DNA from: Cladorhizidae sp. MBARI D1340-BT2
Lineage: Eukaryota; Porifera; Demospongiae; Poecilosclerida; Cladorhizidae
Assembly: GCA_028752905.1 (NCBI GenBank)
Contig: JAQNBH010000004.1
Coordinates: 30,662,251-30,726,250 of the forward strand
DNA length: 64,000 nucleotides
Reading direction: 5' to 3'
Position 1 is the stretch's first letter, and every line of letters starts with the position of its first letter. This document shows, piece after piece, positions 1-12,009 of the stretch. The notes under the pieces were generated by a model. It was not told where the DNA came from. It was given only the letters and a program-made list of their open reading frames with translations, and did not search any database. The translations under genes and the position numbers were made by a program.

Positions 1-154
<154 letters not shown>

Positions 155-170
155 GGTGTATAGGTACAAT

Positions 171-480
171 CTAAATGATGTTCATCAATCCCATCTGCTG
201 TCCCATTGTCCCCAAAACAGAACTTGCATTTCTCCTCTGAATTGCGACTGAGATCCTATGTAGCAGGTACTGAAATGAGTCTTTATCTTCAGTGGCTGTC
301 TTGAGGCGACGTCCAAGTTCTCGTATAAAGACCTTTGTTTTCGGGCCAAAAACACCACAGGTCTCCACTGCCACTGGCATGAACAGGTAGGATGAGTCTA
401 GGTTGCAGTACTTTGACAGCTTCATATCCTCTGCTTTTGCTGCTACTGCACCGAGTTTGTTTACCGCCAGCCTGATATTG
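171..480 (-). pseudogene. LINE ORF2 C-terminal fragment (3' part)
   Basis: This is the last ~100 residues of a non-LTR retrotransposon polyprotein. The minus-strand frame contains the block LGAVAAKAEDMK, then YLFMPVAVETCGVFGP, then LLHRISVAIQRRNASSVLGT. These are the conserved extreme C-terminal blocks of many invertebrate LINE reverse transcriptases. The frame ends at a stop near 171, followed by a short UTR and the AAT tail. The 5' side is cut at 480 by the hAT element at 481-3789, and the protein continues at 3790-3905. No RT domain is left at this locus, so it is a 5'-truncated dead copy. Confidence 0.8.
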
Positions 481-3400
481 CAGGGGGGTAATTTCTGGGG
501 GGGCTGGGGGGGCCATGGCCCCCCCAACTTATGGCCAAAATAAGTTTTCTAAGGGAGTTTTCGCAAGCTGTTGAAGGTGTTGACTAACAAGTTATAGCAC
601 ATTCAAAATTGTAATTGGTGTGAAATATGCTAGATAGAACAACAACATAGAACAACACCATAATAATTATTGGTAAAAATAACAACTTTGTTCCCTAATC
701 GGTTCAATACATGTGACCAGTTAGTGTATGTCAGGAATAACAGCCTGACAACTCAACCGCCTCAGACCATACCATGGAACTAACACTTTAGGTGTGAGGA
801 TCATTTTAGCTGTTGGGATCATTTTCACATTTACATTATATAGTTCATGTATTTCTTTGGTTCATTTTGATTTTGCCATGACAGCAGTGGAGTGCCTATA
901 TAAGTAAGCTCTCCACTGCCTTATGTTGGGTTCTGCTATAAACCTAATGTGCTGTTAATTATTATTCGGAATACTAAGCAATATAAGAGTGAACCCTAAC
1001 AGTGTAGCAGGCCATATATTGAGAAATTAGCTAGTGCTGCTGCAGAGTGAATCATGCCTAAAAGACAAGCCTCCTTGTTAAGTTTTTGTCAAAGTCCAAC
1101 TAAGAGACAAAGGGAGTCTGAGGAGAAGGCTGATGATCAAGCCCAAGGATCTGAATAGCCGAGATGTACAGGTTGAAGAAAACCCAGAGGAATCTGAACA
1201 GGTACGTCTGTCATAATCCATCACATGATAACAACATTAAGCCACTCAATTTTTATGTGGCATCTCAGTCAGTGAATCCTTATTAAACAATCATATATTG
1301 ACAGACCCTGTTGTTGTAGTTGTTTTTGCAAAAATATACTTTGACTCAAGATACAAGTACTTTTGATATCTCTCAGGAGCAGCAACAAGAAGCCAGTAGA
1401 ATATCCGTGACTCTGGATACCCTTCCTCAAGTTCCCTACCAGCCAATCAACATCAAATACCCTAAAATCAAAATGGGTCATCAACGAGCATTCCAACCAG
1501 CCTGGTACTCGCAATTTTCATGGTGCATTATCGTCCAATTTCAGACACTATTATTTGCCACACTTGTGGCACAGCCAATTTGAAGAGACTGCTTAAGCTG
1601 GATACAAGGTCTGAAACCTCCTTCTTGTCTGATGGGTTCAGAAATTGGAAAAATGCTCTCTGTAAAAACAAGGGTTTCCATAAGCACGAAAGCTCGCTAT
1701 GTCAGAAGCATGCAGTTGCTATGTTAACTCAACCTTGTCATATTGATGAGCAGCTGAAGAAGCAGCTTAAGAGTCAGAAAGGGGAAAATAGGAACTGCCT
1801 CCTGAAAATCATTCAAAGTGTATCCTATCTTGCCCGCCAGGGCATTGCCCTTCGTAAGGGCAAGCAAGAGGAGGAGTCAAATTTCAAGCAACTCCTCCTT
1901 CTGCAAGCTGAAGATGATATTGAAAAGTCTTACGACAAGCATATCAGTCCAGATGCTCAGAATGAAATCTTACAAATCATGGCTCTAAAAGTGCTTCATG
2001 CTGACATAGCTGAATCTGGATGTTACAGTATCTTGGCTGATGAGAGTACAGATGCAAGCAACATTGAACAACTTGTGATTTGCATACGTTGGGTGAATGA
2101 GATGGCAGTACGTGAGGAATATATTGATCTGATGTCAGTTTCTCAGACCAATGCAGACACAATTGTTGCATATGCATAAAAGATGTGCTGCTACACATGA
2201 ATCTCAAAATTCAAGATGCCCGTGGGCAATGTTATGACGGATGTTCGACCATGAGACTGGAACAAAAAATGGCACAAATCAAGAAACTGAATGAAAAATG
2301 TCTGCTAACACACTGCTATTGCCACTTGCTTAATCTTGCTGTCGGGGATACAATAAAAAATATTTCCCTGTTGAAAGACATGCTTGATGTGGCTTATGAA
2401 ATTACTAAATTAATAAAGAAGAGTCCAAAAAGAGAGGCAGTATTCCACAGAAAGCAATCAGAAATTCTGGAGCAAATGGAACATGATCTCTATGTAGACA
2501 ATATTGACTCACCAACTCTGAAAATCCTCTGCCCAACAAGGTGGACTGTCCGAGCAACATCACTGAGCGCTATTCTGAAAAATTATGGCACTCTCATGAT
2601 CCTATGGGACTGGGCACAAGACCATATCAAAGACTCTGAAATGAAGGCAAGAATAATTGAAGTGGAGACTAAAATGCAAACTTTTAGTTTCTTCTATGGT
2701 CATCAGCTTGCCATTGTAGTACTTTCACATTCAGATAACCTCAGCACTTGCCTTCAGACGGCAGAGCTATGTGCAGTGGATGCTCAAGCGAATGCCAAGC
2801 TATCTGTCACTGTCCTACGAGGAATACAATTAGACAGGGATGCAAGCCTCCATTGGACAAAAGTAACTCAAGCTGCTGCTATAAAGTTGGAACTAAAAGA
2901 GCCTTCACTTCCACGTCACCGTAAGATGCCATCAAGGTAGAGTGAGGGTAATGCTCAACATGAGCACCATACCAATATAGAGAACTTTTACCACCAAATC
3001 TATTTTGAGGCTGTGGACACTGTACTAGCTGCATTGCAGAGCGTTTTAATCAGAAGGATTACACCACATATGCAACCTGTGAGAAGGTCCTAGCGAAAGG
3101 AACATTGGGGGAGGATGTCTCACAAAATTTTGACGAACTATGTGAGTTCTACACTGAGTTTGACCCTGATACCTTAAGAATCCAGCTATCTATAATGGCA
3201 GAGCCTATCACAGTTTCAGTCAAGATGAAGGTGGTGGTGATACATTGCAAAATGTCATTGATTTCCTCAAAAAGAACAAAAGTATCTGGCCAGAGGTCAT
3301 GTCTTTGGTCAAGGTTGTTCTGGTTATGCCGGCAACTAATGCAAGCTCTGAATGAGCCTTCAGTGCGCTGAGAAGGGTGAAGTCTTACCTTCGTACAACA

Positions 3401-3789
3401 ATGTCGAACAACCACCTCAATCATCTCATGACATGCACAGTGCATAAAGAGCTGGTGAAGGAACTGAGCAAGTGACAAATGACTTTGTGGATAGAGTAGA
3501 GAGGCGCTCATCCATCTTCGGCCACTTTTCCATTTCTTAGTAGATGTGAATGATAGTCTCTTTCTCTTCTTAGATGTTAGTGCTAGTATACTGTTTGTCA
3601 TCTGGTGTTCGGGTGATTACTAAAATGAAAATATTTTCAACACTAATTTACCCCAAAGTCTCTAATTACTCCTATTTTTCAAAATATCCTGGATGAGTAT
3701 CTAGATACTCCCCTAGAGATTCCCCTAGAGTAAGCAGCTTTAATACTGCTTTTGGCCCCCCCAACTTTCATATGGAAATTACCCCCCTG
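481..3789 (+). mobile_element. hAT-type DNA transposon (DUF4371 class), 5-bp TSD
   Basis: The element has perfect 15-bp terminal inverted repeats starting CAGGGGGGTAATTTC at 481-495, with the reverse complement at 3775-3789. Both ends carry subterminal G7/C7 runs. It is flanked by a 5-bp direct repeat, TATTG, at 476-480 and 3790-3794. It sits inside the C-terminal coding region of a minus-strand LINE, and deleting the element plus one TATTG rejoins the LINE frame. It encodes the decayed transposase at 1054-3475. Most hAT elements make 8-bp duplications; a 5-bp duplication matches the group usually called hAT5. Confidence 0.85.
1054..3475 (+). pseudogene. hAT transposase, TTF zinc finger/DUF4371/hAT C-terminal (decayed)
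   Basis: This is the transposase of the surrounding hAT element. A short N-terminal stretch (MPKRQASLLSFCQSP) starts at 1054 and stops near 1158. A TTF-type zinc-finger region follows at about 1370-1600 (FQPAWYSQF, then TIICHTCGTANLKRLL in another frame). The DUF4371/RNase H-like core spans about 1600-2940, with SILADESTDASN and LCPTRWTVRA. The C-terminal dimerisation domain is at about 3300-3475 (ALRRVKSYLRTTMS, NHLNHLMTC). At least three frame changes or stops (near 1520, 2180 and 2940-3100) break it. Some gaps could be introns, but the in-frame stops make it inactive. It resembles ZMYM1-like proteins derived from the same family. Confidence 0.85.
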
Positions 3790-3905
3790 TATTGGAAGCC
3801 TCAAAAGTGTCTGCACATGTAGCATCCCAGACAAGGAGCTTCCCTCTTGACCATGGAACAATGGACATGCCATCAGGTCTCTTCCCGTCTGATCTCATTA
3901 GGCCT
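3790..3905 (-). pseudogene. LINE ORF2 C-terminal fragment (5' part)
   Basis: This is the other half of the LINE fragment split by the hAT. The minus strand reads [16 protein letters not shown] and [14 protein letters not shown], the conserved block that precedes the C-terminal block found at 171-480. The frame continues across the hAT once the insertion and its duplication are discounted. Upstream on the minus strand it is cut off by ATT repeats near 3909. Confidence 0.8.
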
Positions 3906-3908
3906 GAG

Positions 3909-3909
3909 G

Positions 3910-3945
<36 letters not shown>

Positions 3946-4211
3946 TTATTTTATATATTTTTTTTGTATTATTTTTTTATTATATATATATAATTATAGG
4001 TGTATAGGTACAATCTAAATGATGTCCATCAATCCCATCTGCTGTCCCATCTTTTTTATTATTATTATTATTATTAATATTATTATTATTTTTTTTTATT
4101 ATTATTTTTTTAATTATTATTATTATTATTTTATTATTTTATTATTATTATATAAATAACTATTATTATAATAAAATATATTATATAAGTTGGAAAGAAG
4201 AAAGAAAGAAA
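3909..4211 (-). repeat. Second LINE 3' end with ATT-rich tails
   Basis: Positions 3994-4051 nearly duplicate the LINE 3' UTR at 153-210 (the same GTGTATAGGTACAATC segment). This is a second, severely 5'-truncated copy of the same LINE end, embedded in degenerate ATT/TTA repeats (3909-3952 and 4052-4180). Confidence 0.65.
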
Positions 4212-4893
<682 letters not shown>

Positions 4894-4974
4894 GAGAAGA
4901 AGAAGATCAACAACAACAACAACAATAACAACAACAATAACAACAACAATAATAATAAAAACAATATAATTAAT

Positions 4975-5110
4975 GTTGGACGCATTTGCCGGTTCATGTG
5001 CTGGACACATGTGCAGGTGGCATGTGGTGGATAGCTAGTTACCGGTATATAGCAGGCTCACGTGAGTCTTAGCATCTCGGTTGAAGAGACGTTTCGAGAG
5101 AATACAATTT
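4975..5110 (+). repeat. Penelope-like terminal (pLTR-like) motif, left
   Basis: The segment around ATATAGCAGGCTCACGTGAG then GCATCTC...AGACGTTTCGAGAGAATAC is matched in inverted orientation at about 6490-6590 and directly at 25040-25110. It has lost the CTGATGAAGG core present in the other copies. It forms the left inverted terminus of the repeat that follows. Confidence 0.5.
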
Positions 5111-6091
5111 GAAGTTGAATATTGAGAAGGTTAATGTTATGACAACTGAGAGTTCATTGAGAGATTAATATGCTGCTTTTTGGGGGGTATGTTTGTTTCT
5201 TATTTTTAATAGATAATGGTTCCTACAAATGTTTTAGTATTGGTAAACATTTATTTGCTAAAAAACATTTTCGGGAGTGTAATTTTCAAGTTGATTATTG
5301 AGCTGCTTGTAAAACATTTTTAACTAGCACTAAATCATTCTTGATAGGTGTGTCTGTTGATTTTCCTTCTATATAGCAGTGATGCCTTGCCTGAGAAAAA
5401 GAAAATAATATTTACGAAGAGAAGAATGATCATATCTGCTCATGTTCTGCTGAGTAATAGAAGAGAGAAATGAAAGAGAAAGCTTAGGATGAATTAAAAA
5501 GTGGAGCAGGCTGAACGTTGTATCAACAAGGCAGAATGGAACTGCACTGGACTAAGGGGTGCCACAAACAACACAAAAAAGCAATTACTGTGCTATACCA
5601 TTTGGTTGTTGCCAGCTGGTTAGTGAAATGGTTATGAAGGAAAAGGAAATGAAATGGACTCTGCATATCTTCAAATGTTCAACTATTCTCCCTGGGCCAT
5701 GAGACTACTAGATGGCATGATAATCCATTGAAGCATGCCTGCTCTGGTGTAGTATGCAGCATGGTGTCCAAGGGCTGTGGAGCTTGAAAAGTTGAGGAGG
5801 AATTGGAACTTGTCGGCATTTGGTTGGGGAACATCCTCATGGCGCTGACTGCATAATCAGGGTGAGGTTACGCAAATTGAGGTGGACCAGTTTCAACTTG
5901 CCAACTTTGACTATCTCTGCTTATCCTCTAACATCAATCCTTGAATGTTTTTGGAGCATCTCGCAACGACCTTGAAGGGCCCTGATGTGTGTGGTGGGAG
6001 TCCTGATAGGTATATAAAACTAACTAATTAACTCGGCTTGCTGAATGTCTGCAGCAAAGGCAAGGCGTTGTGCTGGGTGATGCAGGGGGTG

Positions 6092-6115
6092 GGGGGGGGG
6101 GGGGGGGGGGGGGGG
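6092..6115. repeat. poly-G tract
   Basis: A run of about 24 G residues inside copy A of the dispersed repeat. The matching place in copy B (about 47761-47790) is also G-rich but interrupted. Confidence 0.9.
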
Positions 6116-6489
6116 AGCAAGAAATCTTTCTAGTGGTAAATAAAATGGGCACTTCTCATACAAAAACAAATAGATAGAGACACAAGCTTATGACAGGGTT
6201 GTCACAAATTTGTATAGTTATCGCACGCTTGTGACAAGCTTATTACCACCTGGTATGCTTGTGACAAGGTTAACCACCTGGTGTGCTTGTGACAATGCAC
6301 ATCACGATCACAACAATGCTATGACAACCCTTGGGATAAGATTAACAATTTAATGACAACCTAGGGTGATTGCCCTAGGTAGTTATAGCAACATTGTAGA
6401 AGGTTTTTATAATACATTTTAGACTCTCTCCAGAATGTCAAAGTAGGAATCTTGGTAGAAGCATTCTTTTTAGTGATAAAATATGCCCT

Positions 6490-6600
6490 TCACAATAATG
6501 TATTCTCTGGACGTTACGACATGCTTCTAGCCTTCATCGGGAATAATAGACTAATGTGAGCCTGCTATATGCCGGTAGTGCACCACGTGCTACAAAACCA
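6490..6600 (-). repeat. Penelope-like terminal motif with hammerhead-like core (inverted)
   Basis: The reverse complement reads CATATAGCAGGCTCACATTAG, then CCCGATGAAGGCTAGAAGCA, then GTAACGTCC and AGAGAATACATT. It is the inverted partner of 4975-5110. The GATGAAGG...AACGTC spacing resembles the minimal hammerhead ribozymes described in Penelope-like elements, with a degenerate GAAA box. Confidence 0.5.
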
Positions 6601-7855
6601 CACCCTAGCACACACGTCTAGCTAGTAGTTACTGATAATTTGGTGGAAATAAACTAAGGACTTCACTTGCCCCTCTACAAAGTTGCACTGTTGAGGTAAC
6701 TAGGGGAAGTGAAAGAAGGGGGGAAAAATAGTCATATAAAAGTCATGATATCTTATTATACTGACATCATGAAACATGATGCAGGAGTTGTTAATACATG
6801 CTCTTGATCTCATTTCTTCACATTTCAGATCAAAATTCATATGTACCTGAAGTAAAACAATATCTTGTTGTTGAGAGGAAAAATTTTCTCTTTAAAGGCA
6901 CTCAGATAACCATTGCGTACCTCTCTTGATAACGTAAGGGAGGGTTTTCAAGCTGGTGTTGGGTGACAGTTATATTCGGGGAAGAGGAGAAAAATGGGAA
7001 GTGGAAAGGAACTTGATTCTCCCAACATACTGGGTCATGGATGGTGCACTGTCCATATTACAATCCAAAGCTTCTGAGGAAATGAAGATGCTATTGTGGG
7101 TTGTCGATTTGGTGAACATGGCAAATGCTCGCCTCAAAGAATATCATTTTCCCAGCAGTTTCAGTCTAATACAGTAGCTCAAATGTCTGACAGCATAATT
7201 ATGGGCAATCCTGCGAAGATCATTAAGGGTCTTGCTGAGAGATCTGGATCACAAGTGAGATGCACCAACATGAAGCCATCCTGGTGCAAATCATGGTGAT
7301 GCCAGGTGAAGTGTTGACCACTTTCATCGTCTACATGCCCTAATTTCACATTTGCAAGTATGTTACACCAATGCAAATCAGAGAAGGGCTGGCTCGTGAG
7401 ACCTGTGCTATTATTCTCAAGACAGTAAGGAGAGGTGGACCTGAACCATTACTAAATGAAAAAGTTCAAATCTGTGGGCACTACGGGGTGACTGCCAATC
7501 AAATACCAGATGTGGACTAGTATCCTTTGCCCAGGCATATAATGTAATATAGATGCCATTGGCATTGTGGGTTGTCGATTTGATGTGAGTCGTGTGCAGG
7601 AGTTATAGGTACACTCACCTTTCTTTTGGTGTTGTTGGTGCTCCCCAATTTCAAAAAGTAATGGACACCATCCTTCAAGGACTCACTGGGGTAACCTGCT
7701 GGACTGACAACATTCCGTTGAAAAGCTGAGCAATTCTCAAACTCCAGGTTTTAAGATTATCTGAGACCATTGCATTTGGATCAACTCAGCTAAGTCCAAA
7801 TTTATGTATGGACGTGTAGAATATCTAGCCAGCTTGTCCTTTCTTGTTTGCTTCA

Positions 7856-9104
7856 GGCACTCCAATCAATGGTCCACTACTGATGAGTAAAGCATTGCAG
7901 ATGTATCCTTTAGTTTAAGACCCTAGCACATTTCAGGATGGCTTAAGAGATAGGCATGGGATTAGAGCACTGTCCGTGCAAGGAGAATCACTTTCAGCAG
8001 CCACGGACACTGTTGACCCTTTCAAGGAAAAGTTTGCAAATGTCATGGAGGAGAAAGGTTTAACATTAAATCAGGTTTTAAATTGTGATGAAACAGGTCT
8101 ATACTGGAAGCTGATGCCAAACAAGACACTAGTTTCATCCAGAGAGAAAGAAGCAAAGGGATTTAAAAAGCCTAAAGATAGAGTGACGCTAATGGCATGT
8201 GCAAATGCTAGTGGTTCGATAAAGCTCCCTCTTGTATTCATCCACAAGTTCCTAAATCCACGGTGTTTCAAGAATTTGGACAAGAAGGATCTTCCAGTAC
8301 ACTACTACGCACAGAAAAATGCTTGGATGGATTCCACAATATTCAAGAAATGGTTTCATGAAACATTTGTGCCACTTTGCCGTAAAGCATTAAAGGAGAA
8401 AGGTCTTGCTCCGAAAGCTGTTCTTGTCCTGGACAATGCTCCATCCCACCCTGATATTGAATCTCTCAGCTCTGATGATGAGGAAATAACATGCCTTTAC
8501 CAACCTCCAAACACAACTTCCGTTCTCCAGCCAATGGATCAGGGTGTGCTGGAAGCACTGAAGCGACATTACAAGCATGACTTGTTGCTTCGCATGTTGG
8601 ATGAAGAAAGAGTTGGCTCCATGAATATTGCCGAGTTTATTAAAACCATAAACATTAAGGATGCTGTCTTGATGTCCGCAAGAAGTTGGGAGAAGTGAAA
8701 GAGTCAACCATAGCTAAAAGTTGGAAAAGGTTGTTGTCATCATCTGCCTCACCCCAGCAAGAGGTTGCATCTCAGCAGGATCCTGAGTCTACCAATGTGC
8801 AGTCTACTAGGATTGATAAAGCTTTGGATACACTCAGCATCCCATCTGCTGAAAGAGTGGATTGGCTCACTTCAGACAATAATGCTCCAGGTTATCATGA
8901 TTACAGTGAAGAAGAAATTGTCACACTTGTGAGAGAAGAGGGTGAAAATAACTTTAATGAAGATGAAGATGAGGAGACTACTGCTCCCACTGTTTCACAT
9001 GCACAGGCTCGCCAGGCATTTGAAACTGTCCTGCTGTACCTGGAACAGCAACCTCATGTACCCATGAATGCTACAGTGCTAATTAATGGCCTTTTCATGC
9101 AGTG
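7856..9104 (+). pseudogene. pogo/Tigger-type transposase (DDE_1), frameshifted
   Basis: This is a Tc1/mariner-superfamily pogo-clade transposase missing its N-terminal DNA-binding region. At 7856-7975 the CENP-B-type HTH end is visible (GTPINGPLLMSKALQ), then DGLRDRHGIRALSVQGESL. The DDE domain follows: NCDETGLYWKLMPNKT with the first catalytic Asp, VLVLDNAPSHPD with the second, and TSVLQPMDQGVLEALKRHYK. A single-base frameshift near 8690 (after ARSWEK) moves the frame into VKESTIAKSWKRLL, which continues to the stop at about 9104 with an acidic C-terminal tail. One in-frame stop lies near 7919. The right terminal repeat lies at 9285-9307. Confidence 0.9.
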
Positions 9105-9230
9105 AAGAAGAGATATGAAACACAAAAACAGATTGATTACATGCACTGTAAACATGACTAATGCACATTATACATGTGTACATTCACTCTTTTAACATTA
9201 TATTCGTGTACACATTTGTGTATAACTAGT

Positions 9231-9307
9231 GACTTCAGTTATCCAGAAATTTCAGTTATCCGGGCACCTTCCGGTCCCAACCTGTCCGGATAACTGACAT
9301 CCTACTG
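9231..9307 (+). repeat. Right terminal repeat of the Tigger-like element
   Basis: The segment ends TCCGGATAACTGACATCCTACTG; its reverse complement starts CAGTAGGATGTCAGTTATCC, a typical pogo/Tigger terminus. It lies about 180 bp after the transposase stop. A related terminus recurs at 15866-16222. Confidence 0.65.
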
Positions 9308-10284
9308 TCCTTATTTGAGGATGTGATATGTGGGCACTCCTTTATATAGGGTATGCCCTCTTCCTATACCCCGTATATATGCACACAACAAATAAGTGTT
9401 CTAAATGAGCCGACCGTGCACAGACTATACTACAAAATACAAGGGAAAGAAAACTGATGCATATAGTCACATTAGAAGAGAGGTGTGCCGGTGATGGAGA
9501 GCATGCTGAACACACTTCACAGTGTTAAGAGTGCAAGCATTAGTCTCTTAAGCATAATTTGTGCTGTATTGCCTTGAGCTATGCTAGGGTCTAAGATAAT
9601 GGCTGGAGCCATGTAATCTAATTCTTTTTAAGGCATCAAGTAAAAAAAAATCCCTCGTCCGCCCCCCTCTCACCCTTCCTTTTCTTTTCTCCTTCCTCCA
9701 CAGCTCTTAAATCTCCACACAGCATGCCTGCATTAAGCCAAATGAATGACCCACATTCTGGTCTGCTTTGGGTTTGTGGAGTTCTCACTCCTGTGCAACT
9801 GTTACCTCATCCTTGACATGAGTACAGTCAGCAATAGCAACAAGACTTGGCATGTGTTGCCAAGTATAGCATAAAAAGAATAAAGCTCTGAATCATCCAT
9901 TGTAGAAGTGTGAGGCGTAGTCCTCATGGCTCAACCATAGGATATAGAAACTATAAACAAACAAACAGCAACAACTTGAAAAATTGTTTTTATTTCTAAA
10001 CAAGCAACAATATTGGATTTACCTGATAAAAAAGAAAGGAACAAGAGGTTGTAGACTGCATCCATGTTGACCACAAGTGGTTAAATGACCCTTTACTGCA
10101 TACAAATAAAGTATAGCAATATTGCACAATACACCCTAGCATATGCAAAACTTGCAGCATATCCGAACCTCGTTTATCCAAACTCGGTTAAATATTAGTA
10201 CATGTTAATAATCATCGACATAATGTTGGATTGGCCGGCTAGAGATTTGTATGTGAGAGCTGAATCAGTTATATGGCTAGTCCC
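9308..10284. other. No gene recognised
   Basis: AT-rich sequence with a pyrimidine-rich stretch at about 9663-9702 ending in CCACAG. That would make a good plus-strand splice acceptor, but no convincing exon follows. A short Tigger-terminus-like motif lies near 10160-10185. Confidence 0.4.
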
Positions 10285-10736
10285 AGCAAAAGGAAAAGCA
10301 TAGTTTTGTCTTTTGAGTCCTGGTTAACTATTGGACGGAACCACTCAAGATGGACTCACAGAAGAGTATGGCATTAAAGCACCATAACTGGTATCAAAAA
10401 AATAATGCCGAGTTTGCAAGCATGTTTATCAACTATATTGCTATCCCATATGATAATATATGGTTGCTAGTGTATTTGTGACTTGGTGTAGACGTTTAAC
10501 TGAAACTGGTTCGATTTTTTTAAATCTATCAACAATCTGATGGTGAAAGGGTTAACTAGGTAGGACGAGATCCATGAAGGGAAATCTCGAGTCATATTCT
10601 CATGTACCTTTCTAAAGGCGACCAACTTGAAAATGCTACATATCTCTGGTTCATTCAGAAAGGTGAGCAAGATACTCCAGTCAGTGGACCATTGCTAAGA
10701 GACAAGGCAGCAGATCTCAATGAAAAGTTACATTAA
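10285..10736 (+). pseudogene. Tigger/jerky-like transposase N-terminal remnant
   Basis: This is the DNA-binding half of a second pogo-type transposase. It begins with a SKRKSIVLSF-like segment (10285-10320, psq-type HTH start). After a degenerate middle it resumes in frame with ENATYLWFIQKGEQ, TPVSGPLLRDKAADLNEKLH (about 10632-10733), the hallmark end of the CENP-B HTH domain. A stop follows at about 10734. No DDE domain follows in the next kilobase. It is not the missing N-terminus of the element at 7856, because it lies downstream and has its own SGPLL motif. Confidence 0.6.
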
Positions 10737-11740
10737 GGAGAATTACAAGCACCACCAATTACTAGGCAGGCTACTGATTACCGCCTAGTGTTGCAAGGCA
10801 ATATTTTCTGAATCCTCTGAGACATTACTGTTACTGATGGTCCTTAAAGGAGTGAGATATCTGGCATGAAAGAAGAGGCATGATGACCTAAAGCAAACAA
10901 CTAATTCTGTGTGTACAGAACCTACAGTGTGATCAACAATTTCTTATATACAGTACATATATATAACATTACCGTAAATATATATATGGATGTGTGTGAG
11001 AGATGGCATGGTAGCTACTGGGAACATAGCTCCTTCTCCTCCTAAGATCAGGAAATATGCTGCCAAATCCTAAGGCCCCACAGATAGAAATTATTCAACA
11101 CTGCGAGTTAGTATATTCATGCGTTTATAATGACATTATGCTTATTGCAAGCCCAAATGTTTCCATATGCCAATTATGGTGGTAGGTCCCAATGCATTCA
11201 GATATACTGCACTGCTTTTTGGTATTCTAACTGGCAGTAATCTTAACGAGTATATTCTTGTTTCCTTTAATTTGTGAACAGGTTGTGCCAATACAGTTTT
11301 TTTTAATGTAAACATTTTGTTGTTGTTTCTATTTTTATTGTTTCTATTTTTATTGTTGTTGTTTTGTTTCTATTTATTGTTGTTTGTGTACTACACAGAG
11401 CTCCACAAAGTCCTACTCTGAGCTTTATTGTTGGTGTCGATTACTAGAGTTATCAGCACTTGTTGTTGTTGTTGATAATGCACATGTAGGTTCAGCTAGA
11501 GTATCCTTCAAGGTCTTAGTGACAGTTGCAGAGGAGAACTGCAACAACTAAATAGCATGTGTTTTTGTAGAGGACCAGCTATGGTCTCTACTTTGGACTT
11601 GAACATAACAGCAGAGGCTATAGCGTTCTACTTATAATACGGCACATCGATCTGTTCTCAATTCTAATTATAGAACAGCATGTTTTATCCCAAGCATATA
11701 ATTAGTCTGTCGATCTGTTGTTGTTTTTTATACTTTATAT
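10737..11740. other. No gene recognised
   Basis: Degenerate sequence, probably the decayed remainder of the Tigger copy at first, then TTTATTG/TTGTTG simple repeats at 11320-11400. No open frame with recognisable content. Confidence 0.4.
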
Positions 11741-12009
11741 GACTCCTTTGTGCAAGACGTGGTGAAAGCCATTGAAAACAGAAACTTTATCAAGAGAAAA
11801 GTAGCCCACATCATATTCATGGTCAACCTGGTAAATCTTCTCTTATGGGGAACTTGATTGGAGAACCCAAAAGTGAGTATTTCTCTACTCCATTGAGTGA
11901 ATATGTTTACATGGTTGATATTAACATGAAAGACCACAACCTTAAAGCAGCCATGGTGCCAGACACTGATGACAGTACATGGCAACCTGTAGGAGTGATT
12001 CTTTCATAA
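11741..12009 (+). pseudogene. P-loop (STAND/GTPase-like) receptor fragment, broken
   Basis: Two overlapping plus-strand frames look like one coding segment with a frameshift near 11815. The first reads SFVQDVVKAIENRNFIKRKVA. The second reads HGQPGKSSLMGNLIGEPKSE, then STPLSE, and runs to a stop at 12007. GQPG-KSSLM...LIGEP...STPL resembles the Walker A region and following STP segment of P-loop receptor genes that are abundant in sponges and cnidarians, but the motif lacks the usual G-x-G-K spacing. No leucine-rich or Death segment is visible nearby. The identification rests on short motifs; chance resemblance is possible. Confidence 0.4.

Larger units (their letters stand above)
5190..7475 (+). 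mobile_element. Dispersed repeat, copy A (pair with 46810-49060)
   Basis: The sequence is collinear with 46810-49060 over about 2.3 kb with many small indels. Shared landmarks include AGATAATGGTTCCT, the TATATAGCAGTGAT start region, GTGGAGCAGGCT, the G-rich tract, the inverted CTGATGAAGG-like motif (6515-6575) and the CCAACATACTGGGTCATGG segment. The copy is interrupted by frameshifts; in copy B the first ORF reads as a small basic protein. The class is unresolved: Penelope-like termini lie within the repeat, but I see no RT or GIY-YIG domain between them. Confidence 0.6.

Noticed and set aside
7856..10736. One Tigger gene spanning both remnants
   Set aside because: The downstream piece carries an N-terminal domain with its own SGPLL motif and the first copy's right terminus lies between them.
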